DNA of 6,171 bases from JBFMHD01 sp040752395 [NCBI: Candidatus Hydrogenedentota bacterium] (GTDB taxonomy: Bacteria; JBFMHD01). The position numbers and the translations under genes were made by a program. This document shows, piece by piece, positions 1 through 4,996 of the stretch. Within the stretch, counting starts at the first letter, position 1. Each line of letters starts with the position of its first letter. Below the pieces are notes generated by a model. The model made no database searches, was not told the origin of the DNA, and was given only the letters and a program-made list of their open reading frames with translations. The DNA lies in contig JBFMHD010000165.1 of assembly GCA_040752395.1 (NCBI GenBank), forward strand, positions 1 through 6,171. The letters are read 5' to 3'.

Positions 1-2
1 TT

Positions 3-125
3 ATGATGTCAGGTGATAAAACAAATTTGTCTGATTTTAAAATAATATCAGATGCTTATTCATTGAATTGGGCTTTATTCAAAGCATTAAATACCAACGA
101 TTTTGTTACTCTACAATACTTCTAA
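3..125 (+). CDS. 3' end of an unrecognised gene (partial)
   Basis: An open frame enters from the left edge and ends at a TAA at 123-125, giving 40 visible residues ending in LQYF. I do not recognise the family. The visible part is mixed polar and aromatic (ISDAYSLNWALFKAL near its middle) with no signal peptide or obvious membrane segment. Two consecutive ATG codons lie at 3 and 6, so a very small complete ORF cannot be excluded, but the tail of a longer upstream gene is more likely. The stop codon lies inside the heptamer tract that starts at 117, so the last two residues and the stop are supplied by repeat DNA. The other two forward frames close within the first 15 bases. Confidence 0.45.
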   Translation: MMSGDKTNLSDFKIISDAYSLNWALFKALNTNDFVTLQYF

Positions 126-153
126 CTTCTGACCCCTGATACTTCTTACTTCG
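117..153. repeat. Heptamer word tract 1
   Basis: Five 7-base words in near-tandem: tacttct, aacttct, gacccct, then two extra bases (ga), then tacttct and tacttcg. Four of the five share the pattern nacttcn. The tract overlaps the stop codon of the upstream partial gene and runs to within 3 bases of the first R2 element. The 7-bp period is seen directly; any function is unknown. Confidence 0.7.
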
Positions 154-156
154 TGA

Positions 157-188
157 AATTATTAGAGTTACAACGTTTTTCGAAGGAG
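157..188 (+). repeat. R2 element, copy 1
   Basis: This 32-base copy has the core ttattagagttac followed by aacgtttttc and a purine-rich end (gaaggag). It matches 355-386 over almost its whole length and 3698-3728 with few changes. This copy is not directly in front of a gene: it runs into R1 copy 1. Its end is Shine-Dalgarno-like but no convincing start codon with an open frame follows. Confidence 0.75.
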
Positions 189-309
189 TCAACACGAGCG
201 TGGGTTGCGCTCTAGACTATTGCGTTCTTGCGCTCTACACTATGGGGTTCTTGGGTTCTTGGGTTATTGCGTTATTGCGTTTTTGCGCTCTACACAACGT
301 ATGAAAAAC
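189..309 (+). repeat. R1 element, copy 1 (hairpin, octamer array, boundary boxes)
   Basis: R1 starts with an inverted repeat gagcg (196-200) / cgctc (208-212). The box ttgcgctctacac, or a one-base variant, occurs at 205-217, 228-240 and 283-295. Between the last two boxes lies an array of five 8-base words: ttcttggg twice, ttattgcg twice and tttttgcg (248-287). R1 ends with tacacaacgtatgaaaaac (291-309). The same parts in the same order recur at 3479-3564. A 69-codon open frame at 205-414 is produced by this repeat and is not a believable protein. Confidence 0.75.
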
Positions 310-324
310 CAGATGTTTGTTTAT

Positions 325-347
325 CTTGCTTCTTGCTTCTTGCTTCT
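325..347. repeat. Heptamer word tract 2
   Basis: Three perfect tandem copies of cttgctt (325-331, 332-338, 339-345) plus two bases of a fourth. The tract lies between R1 copy 1 and R2 copy 2. It is the same position, relative to those elements, as the tracts at 3584-3694. Confidence 0.8.
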
Positions 348-354
348 ATTTGAT

Positions 355-386
355 ATTATTAGAGTTACAACGTTTTTCAGAGGAGG
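355..386 (+). repeat. R2 element, copy 2, abutting nrdJ
   Basis: Second full R2 copy: attattagagttacaacg followed by tttttcagaggagg. It is nearly identical to copy 1 up to the end of the T run; then the purine tail is cagaggagg instead of cgaaggag. This tail forms the ribosome binding site of nrdJ, so here the repeat contributes directly to gene expression signals. Confidence 0.8.
381..386 (+). promoter_or_regulatory. Ribosome binding site of nrdJ
   Basis: The hexamer aggagg is a consensus Shine-Dalgarno sequence, 11 bases before the ATG at 398 and 17 before the ATG at 404. This fixes the start at 398. It argues against the longer in-frame start at 317, which has no such site and would translate repeat DNA. 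Confidence 0.8.
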
Positions 387-397
387 TTTACACGGCT

Positions 398-2683
398 ATG
401 GCTATGCAGCATAAAACAAAAAAAGATTCGAAACTTAATCTACTGCCATTATTTGAAGAACAATTATCAAAAACAAGAGATGAGATTTTCTTTGAACCCG
501 AACTTTCAGAGAACGCTCAAATAGTACTTCAAAAAAGGTATTTCAAAAAGGATGAGGAAGGCAAAATAATCGAAGACGCTAAAGCTATGTTTCTCAGGGT
601 AGCAAAAGATATCGCTAAAGCTGAAGAAAAATATGGCTCTTTAGAGAATGTTCGAAAATATACAGAGATATTTTATCAAATGATGGCTAATCTTGATTTT
701 TTACCTAACTCACCAACACTTATGAATGCTGGTAAACCTTTGCAGCAGCTCTCTGCGTGTTTTGTGCTATCAGTTGGCGATTCAATGGAAGAGATATTCG
801 ACGCTGTAAAATATACAGCGTTGATACATAAATCAGGTGGGGGGACAGGATTTTCTTTTTGTAAATTAAGACCAAAGGGTAGTGTCGTATCTTCAACAAA
901 AGGGATAGCATCAGGTCCTGTCTCATTTATGCGTGTGTTTGATGCTGCTACAGAAACTATTAAACAGGGCGGGACACGCCGGGGCGCAAATATGGGGGTT
1001 TTAAAAGTTGACCATCCTGATATACTTGAATTTATTGATTGTAAAAAAGATCAGAAACATCTCAACAATTTTAATATATCAGTAGCTATCACTGACGAAT
1101 TTATGCAGGCTCTGTATGAAGACAGGGAGTATGGTTTATTAGACCCGACATCAGGTAAAATAACAGGACGTTTATCAGCTCATTATGTTTTTAATAGAAT
1201 AATTGAGAATGCTCATAGAAATGGCGAACCAGGTATAATTTTTATTGACCGTATCAATGCTTTTAATCCAACACCTGAGATAGGTATGATCCAGGCAACT
1301 AATCCCTGCGGGGAACAGCCTCTCTTGCCTTATGAATCCTGCAACCTTGGCTCAATCAACCTTTCAAATTTTGTAAAAAATAATAAAGAGATAGATTTCC
1401 AAAGACTTGGAGATGTAGTTGGATATGGTGTCAGGTTTCTTGATAATGTAATAGACAGAAATCACTATCCTTTGAAACAGATTGAACTCCAAACTTTAGG
1501 TAATAGAAAGATCGGGCTCGGTGTTATGGGGTTTGCTGATATGTTGATAAAACTCGGGATACCATATAATAGTGAAAAAGCTGTTGAAATAGCCGGCAAG
1601 GTAATGAAATTTATTAATGAAAAAACTACCAAATATTCAGAACAGTTAGGGATTGAAAGAGGTAATTTCCCTAATCATTATAAAAGTATTTATAAAGATA
1701 GACACCCAATGAGGAATGCAACTGTAACTACAATTGCACCTACTGGAACCATAAGTATTATTGCAGGTGTATCAAGTGGCATAGAACCGTTATTTGCTTT
1801 AAGTTTTTATAGAAACGTGCTTGATGGCAATAAACTAATTGAAGTCCATCCACTCTTTAAAAAAATACTCGAACAAAACGGATTATATAACAAAGAATTG
1901 ATTAACAAGGTTGCTGAAAAAGGGAGTATCAAGGAGATAAAAGAAATACCGGATGATATAAAAAGAGTTTTTGTAACAGCACATGATATAGAACCGAAAT
2001 GGCATATTATAATGCAGGCTGAGTTCCAGAAATATACAGCCAATGCTGTTTCTAAAACAGTGAACTTACATAATAACTCAACAAAAGATGATGTTAAAGA
2101 GATATATTTACTTGCTTATAAACTTGGCTGTAAAGGGGTAACGGTTTATCGTGATGGCAGTCGTGAGGAACAGGTTCTTGTGAAAACAAAAGAAGGGAAG
2201 ACTCGTGAGGTAAAACATCCAAGAAAACGACCCGTTATAACAGAGGGTAAGACAGTAAGAATCAATACTGGCTGTGGTAAATTATATGTTACAATAAATG
2301 AAGATGAGTTTGGCGTATGTGAGGTTTTTAGTACTATGGGTAAGGCAGGTGGTTGTACTGCAAGCCAGTGCGAAGCTATCTCAAGACTTATCTCAGTCTC
2401 TTTAAGAGGAGGGATGGATATTAATGAGATTATCACGCATCTAAAGGGCATATCCTGTCCTAATCCAGGCTGGGATGCTAAAGGCCAGATTTTATCCTGT
2501 GCTGATGCCATAGCAACCTCGCTTGAGTTATATCTTGAATCACGAGGTAAAAACGGCACAAGACCCGCTTTACCACAGAAGATCGTGATAACAGCAGGCG
2601 GGTGTCCATCGTGCGGCGGCACAATGGTAAATATGGAAGGTTGTGCGACCTGCCGTGTCTGCGGATTCTCAAAGTGTTCGTAA
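398..2683 (+). CDS. nrdJ: Vitamin B12-dependent (class II) ribonucleoside-diphosphate reductase
   Basis: Reduces ribonucleotides to deoxyribonucleotides in the cytoplasm, using adenosylcobalamin to make a thiyl radical, so it needs neither oxygen nor an activase. The protein is 761 residues from ATG 398. The family signature NPCGE gives N302, the radical cysteine C304 and E306. C121 (SACFVL) and C315 (ESCNLGS) fit the active-site redox pair, with the same C-to-C spacing of 11 before C315 as in Thermotoga Nrd[10 protein letters not shown] is at 104-112 and a glycine-rich GGGTGFSF at 147-154. No ATP-cone is seen at the N terminus. A TSCPD domain covers about 617-715. A cysteine-rich tail follows (C736, C739, C749, C752, C755, C760), likely a zinc site and the shuttle that re-reduces the active site. 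An upstream in-frame ATG at 317 would add 27 residues encoded by heptamer and R2 repeats and is rejected. thyX follows 12 bases after the stop. Confidence 0.96.
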   Translation: MAMQHKTKKDSKLNLLPLFEEQLSKTRDEIFFEPELSENAQIVLQKRYFKKDEEGKIIEDAKAMFLRVAKDIAKAEEKYGSLENVRKYTEIFYQMMANLDFLPNSPTLMNAGKPLQQLSACFVLSVGDSMEEIFDAVKYTALIHKSGGGTGFSFCKLRPKGSVVSSTKGIASGPVSFMRVFDAATETIKQGGTRRGANMGVLKVDHPDILEFIDCKKDQKHLNNFNISVAITDEFMQALYEDREYGLLDPTSGKITGRLSAHYVFNRIIENAHRNGEPGIIFIDRINAFNPTPEIGMIQATNPCGEQPLLPYESCNLGSINLSNFVKNNKEIDFQRLGDVVGYGVRFLDNVIDRNHYPLKQIELQTLGNRKIGLGVMGFADMLIKLGIPYNSEKAVEIAGKVMKFINEKTTKYSEQLGIERGNFPNHYKSIYKDRHPMRNATVTTIAPTGTISIIAGVSSGIEPLFALSFYRNVLDGNKLIEVHPLFKKILEQNGLYNKELINKVAEKGSIKEIKEIPDDIKRVFVTAHDIEPKWHIIMQAEFQKYTANAVSKTVNLHNNSTKDDVKEIYLLAYKLGCKGVTVYRDGSREEQVLVKTKEGKTREVKHPRKRPVITEGKTVRINTGCGKLYVTINEDEFGVCEVFSTMGKAGGCTASQCEAISRLISVSLRGGMDINEIITHLKGISCPNPGWDAKGQILSCADAIATSLELYLESRGKNGTRPALPQKIVITAGGCPSCGGTMVNMEGCATCRVCGFSKCS

Positions 2684-2695
2684 GGATTATAACCT

Positions 2696-3280
2696 GTGTT
2701 TGTAGAACTTATAAATTATACTCCGGATCCTGAGATTACAGTCGTAACAGCGGCACGAACCTGTTATAAATCAGAATCAGATTCAAAAGACCATAAGCTT
2801 GGGCACCGTGATGCTAAACTTTTAAAAAATCTTATTAAAAAAGGCCATCATTCAATACTTGAACATATCAGTTTTACATTCAGGATAAGCGGTGTAAGCA
2901 GAGCATTAACACATCAATTAGTAAGGCATCGTATAGCGAGTTATTCTCAGAAGAGTCAACGATACGTCCGTGAAGATGGTTTTGAGTATATTACACCTGA
3001 TACAATTAAAACCTCGAAATATCATAGACGTTATGAAGCCCTGATGAAAGAGATCGATAATTTTTACAACGAGATGATAAACGATAAAATCCCGGCTGAA
3101 GATGCACGCTATATACTTCCCAATGCCTGCTGCAGCGAGATTGTAGTGACAATGAATGCGCGTGCGTGGCTGCATTTTTTAGAACTGCGTGAAGAAAACA
3201 ATGCACAATGGGAGATCCGCAAACTTGCTAAACAAATCCACTTAAAACTCCAAAATATCGCACCAACTATATTTAAATAA
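2696..3280 (+). CDS. thyX: Flavin-dependent thymidylate synthase ThyX
   Basis: Makes dTMP from dUMP using methylene-tetrahydrofolate as carbon donor, with FAD and NADPH carrying the reduction; it replaces ThyA. The protein has 194 residues, at the short end for the family. The ThyX signature is present as RHRIAS (77-82) running into S87, R89 and Y90. Other family landmarks are GHHSILEH (50-57), AR-x-ILPNA (137-144), NAR (154-156), LR (164-165) and AQWEIR (170-175), which supply dUMP and FAD contacts in known structures. The start is GTG at 2696, with aagga overlapping the nrdJ stop and 9 bases upstream. The 12-base gap to nrdJ makes co-transcription very likely, and the pair covers dNTP supply and dTMP synthesis. 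A terminator follows immediately. Confidence 0.96.
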   Translation: MFVELINYTPDPEITVVTAARTCYKSESDSKDHKLGHRDAKLLKNLIKKGHHSILEHISFTFRISGVSRALTHQLVRHRIASYSQKSQRYVREDGFEYITPDTIKTSKYHRRYEALMKEIDNFYNEMINDKIPAEDARYILPNACCSEIVVTMNARAWLHFLELREENNAQWEIRKLAKQIHLKLQNIAPTIFK

Positions 3281-3287
3281 AAAACGG

Positions 3288-3322
3288 AAAAACAGGAACG
3301 GTTCTAGTTTTTCCTGTTTTTT
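3288..3322 (+). terminator. Intrinsic terminator after nrdJ-thyX
   Basis: An 11-bp perfect stem pairs aaaaacaggaa (3288-3298) with ttcctgttttt (3311-3321) around a 12-base loop. The right arm merges into a run of six Ts. It begins 8 bases after the thyX stop. The stem is A/T-rich at its base, so the hairpin could also work on the other strand, but no gene reads into it from the right. Confidence 0.8.
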
Positions 3323-3389
3323 GATAATAATTTTAGCGTGTTTTGGAATAAAATTTATATAAAGTGTGGCAGCTTTTGTGTTCCAAGTT

Positions 3390-3409
3390 CAGGTTTTTCA
3401 GAGACCTCT
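3390..3409 (+). repeat. Short motif shared with 4887-4906, ahead of a promoter
   Basis: The 20 bases from 3390 (caggtttttcagag then acctct) match 4887-4906 at 18 of 20 positions. Both copies lie a short way upstream of a TTGACA hexamer (10 and 25 bases). Their core gtttttcagag is also part of R2 copies 2 and 3 (372-382, 3716-3726), so this may be a fragment of the R2 family. Confidence 0.5.
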
Positions 3410-3419
3410 ACAATAAATC

Positions 3420-3448
3420 TTGACAAAAAGAAGGATACCTTTTAATAA
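3420..3448 (+). promoter_or_regulatory. Possible sigma70-type promoter
   Basis: A perfect -35 hexamer TTGACA (3420-3425) is followed after 17 bases by a weak -10 (TAATAA, 3443-3448). It could drive the diguanylate cyclase gene with a leader of about 340 bases consisting of repeat DNA. The -10 match is poor, so confidence is limited. Confidence 0.4.
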
Positions 3449-3452
3449 ATCT

Positions 3453-3478
3453 CGACCTTTTATTAATAAAAGAAGTCG
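3453..3478. promoter_or_regulatory. 16-bp perfect palindrome with extended arms, operator candidate
   Basis: Bases 3457-3472 (cttttattaataaaag) form a perfect palindrome. The flanks CGAC (3453-3456) and GTCG (3475-3478) extend the symmetry, with two unpaired bases (aa) on the right side. It lies just after the possible -10 at 3443, where a repressor dimer would block a start there. No regulator gene is in the window, so the operator role is inference. It could also simply mark the left edge of the repeat block. Confidence 0.4.
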
Positions 3479-3564
3479 CCATGAGCGCGTTTGCGCTCTA
3501 CACTATTGGGTTCTTGGGTTATTGCGTTTTTGGGTTTTTGCGCTCTACACAAAGTATGAAAAAC
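3479..3564 (+). repeat. R1 element, copy 2
   Basis: Same parts as 189-309. It has a hairpin GAGCGC (3483-3488) / GCGCTC (3493-3498) with a 4-base loop, and boxes ttgcgctctacac at 3491-3503 and 3538-3550. An array of four 8-base words (ttcttggg, ttattgcg, tttttggg, tttttgcg; 3511-3542) is followed by the end sequence tacacaaagtatgaaaaac (3546-3564; 18 of 19 identical to copy 1). The array differs in copy number (four versus five) and in word choice. Confidence 0.75.
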
Positions 3565-3583
3565 TAAAGATGATATGAAAAGA

Positions 3584-3640
3584 GTCGTGAGTCGCAAGTC
3601 GTGAGTCAAAACAGGACTCGAGACTCAAGACTCAAGACTT
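3584..3640. repeat. Heptamer tract 3, two opposed arrays forming a long hairpin
   Basis: Left array: gtcgtga, gtcgcaa, gtcgtga, gtc (3584-3607). A 7-base spacer aaaacag follows. Right array: gactcga, gactcaa, gactcaa, gactt (3615-3640). The right words are approximate reverse complements of the left ones, so the two 24-base arms pair at 18 of 24 positions around a 7-base loop. Both arrays keep strict 7-bp phase, including the spacer. Confidence 0.75.
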
Positions 3641-3647
3641 TTCAGCA

Positions 3648-3694
3648 GGCTTTGGGCTTTTGGCTCCAGCCGGCTGTAGTCTGTAGCCTGTACC
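3648..3694. repeat. Heptamer tract 4, two word types
   Basis: First ggctttg, ggctttt, ggctcca (3648-3668). Then, after five bases, ctgtagt, ctgtagc, ctgtacc (3674-3694). The segments ggctccag and ctgtagcc can pair with one mismatch, so this tract also has partial hairpin potential. It ends 3 bases before R2 copy 3. Confidence 0.65.
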
Positions 3695-3697
3695 CCG

Positions 3698-3728
3698 AAT
3701 TATTAGAGTTACAGCGTTTTTCAGAGGA
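3698..3728 (+). repeat. R2 element, copy 3
   Basis: Core ttattagagttacagcg followed by tttttcagagga, differing from copy 2 at only a few positions. Unlike copy 2, it does not abut the gene: a further heptamer tract (3729-3777) and a second R2-like tail (3777-3791) separate it from the diguanylate cyclase start. Confidence 0.75.
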
Positions 3729-3777
3729 TAGGAGTTAGGAGTTCGTAATAATAGCTCCGAGCTCCGAACTTCGAACT
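3729..3777. repeat. Heptamer tract 5, opposed arrays
   Basis: Left: taggagt twice (3729-3742). Right: agctccg twice, then aacttcg and aact (3753-3777). The left words, read on the other strand, resemble the right ones: cgaactcctaact versus cgaacttcgaact match at 11 of 13. A 10-base spacer lies between. The organisation is like 3584-3640 but with unrelated words. Confidence 0.65.
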
Positions 3778-3791
3778 TTTTCGAAGGGGTC
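3777..3791 (+). promoter_or_regulatory. R2-type tail acting as ribosome binding site of the diguanylate cyclase
   Basis: The bases tttttcgaaggggtc match the end of R2 copy 1 (tttttcgaaggagtc at 176-190) at 14 of 15 positions. The aagggg within it lies 6 bases before the ATG at 3796, good Shine-Dalgarno spacing. As at nrdJ, the translation signal is part of a repeat. Confidence 0.65.
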
Positions 3792-3795
3792 GATT

Positions 3796-4668
3796 ATGAA
3801 ATTTGAAGATGATGATTTAAAAAAGATTATAGAAATAGAAGATAGCATACTTGAAAAACTTGGTTCCTGCGAAAAAGTTGATTCTGGATATGAGGGATTA
3901 AATGATGAGGAGCGTAAAAAATTAGCAGCTCTTTCGAGTAGTAAGGAATTGTACTCTACAGTTATACAATCGATCCTTGGGATTAAGCTTACTGAAGAGA
4001 CAGCGCGTAATGACTGGAACAATATTTTGGTCCATAAATATTTTCTCTCCCAGAAGGTCGGGCACGATGTAGGGATTATTCTTGCTGTGCTTGACTATTA
4101 TAAAAACATAAAAAAAGAGGATAGAGAATTCAGGCTTATTGACAGAAAGACACTGGAATCAACGTATCAGAACCTGATCACAGATAGTTTAACAGGGCTT
4201 TATAATCACAGATATTTTCACGAACAACTTCAGAGATTTATACAATCTCATAGTAAAACCAGCTCAACATTATCTCTTTTCTTTTTTGATATAGATGATT
4301 TTAAAAATTTTAATGATACAAATGGTCATCTTGCAGGAGATATATTATTGGCTGAGATCGCTCGAATAATTTATGAGAATATCAGAATGGATTTTGATTT
4401 ACCCTGTAGATATGGTGGTGAAGAGTTTGCTATAATTATGCCTTATACTGATAAAAAGAATGCATTACAATTAGCTGAGAGGACGAGGGAAAACATAGCA
4501 TCGTATTCGTTTCCTGGCAGAGAATATCAACCCTTAAAAATTGTTTCTATAAGCGGTGGGATCTCGGAATTTCCGTCTGAAGCAAACAATAGAAAAGATT
4601 TAATAAATCTTGCTGATAAAAGATTATACCGTGCGAAGAAGAAGGGAAAAAACAGAATAGTTACATGA
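3796..4668 (+). CDS. Soluble diguanylate cyclase with helical N-terminal domain
   Basis: Predicted to make cyclic di-GMP from two GTP in the cytoplasm. The 290-residue protein has no membrane segment. Residues 1-115 are polar and mostly helical, with a pattern HKY-x-LS-x3-G-x-DVG (80-93) that faintly recalls DUF4032-type domains, a weak impression from memory. A GGDEF domain fills about 125-290: DSLTGLYNHRYF (130-141), metal-binding D165 in FDIDDFK, N173 and GH (177-178), and an intact active site RYGGEEF (205-211). The closing part AD-x-x-LYRAKKKGKNR (273-287) is typical. The I-site is imperfect: DLPCRYGGEEF aligns with PleD, but the arginine (R197) is one residue too far from D201 and M198 takes its place, so c-di-GMP product inhibition may be reduced. 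The ATG has a good ribosome site from the R2-like tail. It stands alone, with no phosphodiesterase or receiver gene nearby. Confidence 0.92.
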   Translation: MKFEDDDLKKIIEIEDSILEKLGSCEKVDSGYEGLNDEERKKLAALSSSKELYSTVIQSILGIKLTEETARNDWNNILVHKYFLSQKVGHDVGIILAVLDYYKNIKKEDREFRLIDRKTLESTYQNLITDSLTGLYNHRYFHEQLQRFIQSHSKTSSTLSLFFFDIDDFKNFNDTNGHLAGDILLAEIARIIYENIRMDFDLPCRYGGEEFAIIMPYTDKKNALQLAERTRENIASYSFPGREYQPLKIVSISGGISEFPSEANNRKDLINLADKRLYRAKKKGKNRIVT

Positions 4669-4679
4669 AAAAGCTGTTC

Positions 4680-4730
4680 TTATTTTTCGATTTCTTCTAA
4701 TTCAGCTTTAATAGATTGATGATACTTAAT
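4680..4730 (-). pseudogene. Relic of a parvulin gene 3' end
   Basis: Read on the minus strand this encodes IKYHQSIKAELEEIEK and a stop at 4680-4682. It corresponds to the last residues of the isomerase at the right edge (IKYHQSVKAELED). The match covers the bases of the 38-bp repeat and then breaks off; upstream of it the frame encodes unrelated sequence. The relic's stop is 11 bases from the diguanylate cyclase stop, the tight convergent spacing expected if the isomerase gene once ended here. Confidence 0.55.
4693..4730. repeat. 38-bp direct repeat, left copy
   Basis: Identical to 5974-6011 at 36 of 38 positions, in the same orientation, 1281 bases apart. Begins tcttctaattcagctttaa and ends gattgatgatacttaat; the only differences are the two bases in between (ta here, ct there). 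The pair brackets the MNT-HEPN gene and its promoter. Confidence 0.85.
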
Positions 4731-4776
4731 TCCTCCTTTTTCTATATTCTTTCTACTTGTTAATATTTTTAGTAAC

Positions 4777-4797
4777 TTAAAGTCTAAAGTTTAAAGA
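4777..4797. repeat. Heptamer tract 6
   Basis: Three tandem words ttaaagt, ctaaagt, ttaaaga. It has the same 7-bp period as the tracts in the other intergenic regions, but no R1 or full R2 element lies beside it. Confidence 0.6.
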
Positions 4798-4799
4798 AC

Positions 4800-4813
4800 G
4801 GGTCTTGTGACCC
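4800..4813. other. Small hairpin
   Basis: GGGTC and GACCC pair perfectly around the loop ttgt. The bases after it (tctttacatt) are only moderately T-rich, so it is a poor intrinsic terminator, though it is the best candidate between the diguanylate cyclase and the MNT-HEPN gene. Confidence 0.35.
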
Positions 4814-4866
4814 TCTTTACATTATATTGATTATATTGAAATTACAAAAAATAAAAAATGTAGTGA

Positions 4867-4906
4867 GCATCTTTAGATGCGATGACCAGGTTTTTCAGAG
4901 CTCTCT
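4867..4906. repeat. Hairpin plus second copy of the gtttttcagag motif
   Basis: GCATC/GATGC (4867-4880) is a perfect small palindrome with loop ttta. It is followed after 6 bases by the 20-base motif at 4887-4906, which matches 3390-3409 at 18 of 20. The following promoter starts 25 bases later. A regulatory role is possible but not shown. Confidence 0.45.
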
Positions 4907-4931
4907 TTCCAAATAATAACCATACAAAGAT

Positions 4932-4960
4932 TTGACAGAATACATAGTTTGTTCTAACAT
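4932..4960 (+). promoter_or_regulatory. Sigma70-type promoter of the MNT-HEPN gene
   Basis: TTGACA (4932-4937), a 17-base spacer and TAACAT (4955-4960, four of six to consensus) make the best promoter match I noticed in the window. Transcription would start near 4967, about 30 bases before the ATG at 4997. The ribosome site is weak (gag at 4984-4986, spacing 10), which would keep expression low. Confidence 0.65.
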
Positions 4961-4996
4961 AAAAGTGATATGAAATCAGTTTAGAGTGATGATTAT

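Noticed and set aside
126-397. Cobalamin riboswitch upstream of the B12-dependent reductase
   Set aside because: The stretch is filled by R1, R2 and heptamer repeats; I see no B12-box or the expected conserved stems.
205-414. 69-codon open frame on the + strand before nrdJ
   Set aside because: It consists almost entirely of R1, heptamers and R2, has no family resemblance, and overlaps the nrdJ start in another frame.
2146-2672. Minus-strand open frames of 158 and 64 codons inside nrdJ
   Set aside because: They lie opposite the conserved TSCPD and cysteine-rich coding region and show no recognisable protein; they are shadows of nrdJ.
3584-3777. CRISPR array
   Set aside because: The repeat units are 7 bases with no unique spacers of 25-40 bases, and no cas gene is present.
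3735-4022. 95-codon minus-strand open frame across the diguanylate cyclase start
   Set aside because: It is antisense to the clear cyclase coding region and heptamer tract, and serine/leucine-rich low-complexity in composition.
4667-4688. Terminator directly after the diguanylate cyclase gene (gaaaaa...tttttc)
   Set aside because: The stem is only six pairs, nearly all A-T, without a T run after it; too weak to call.
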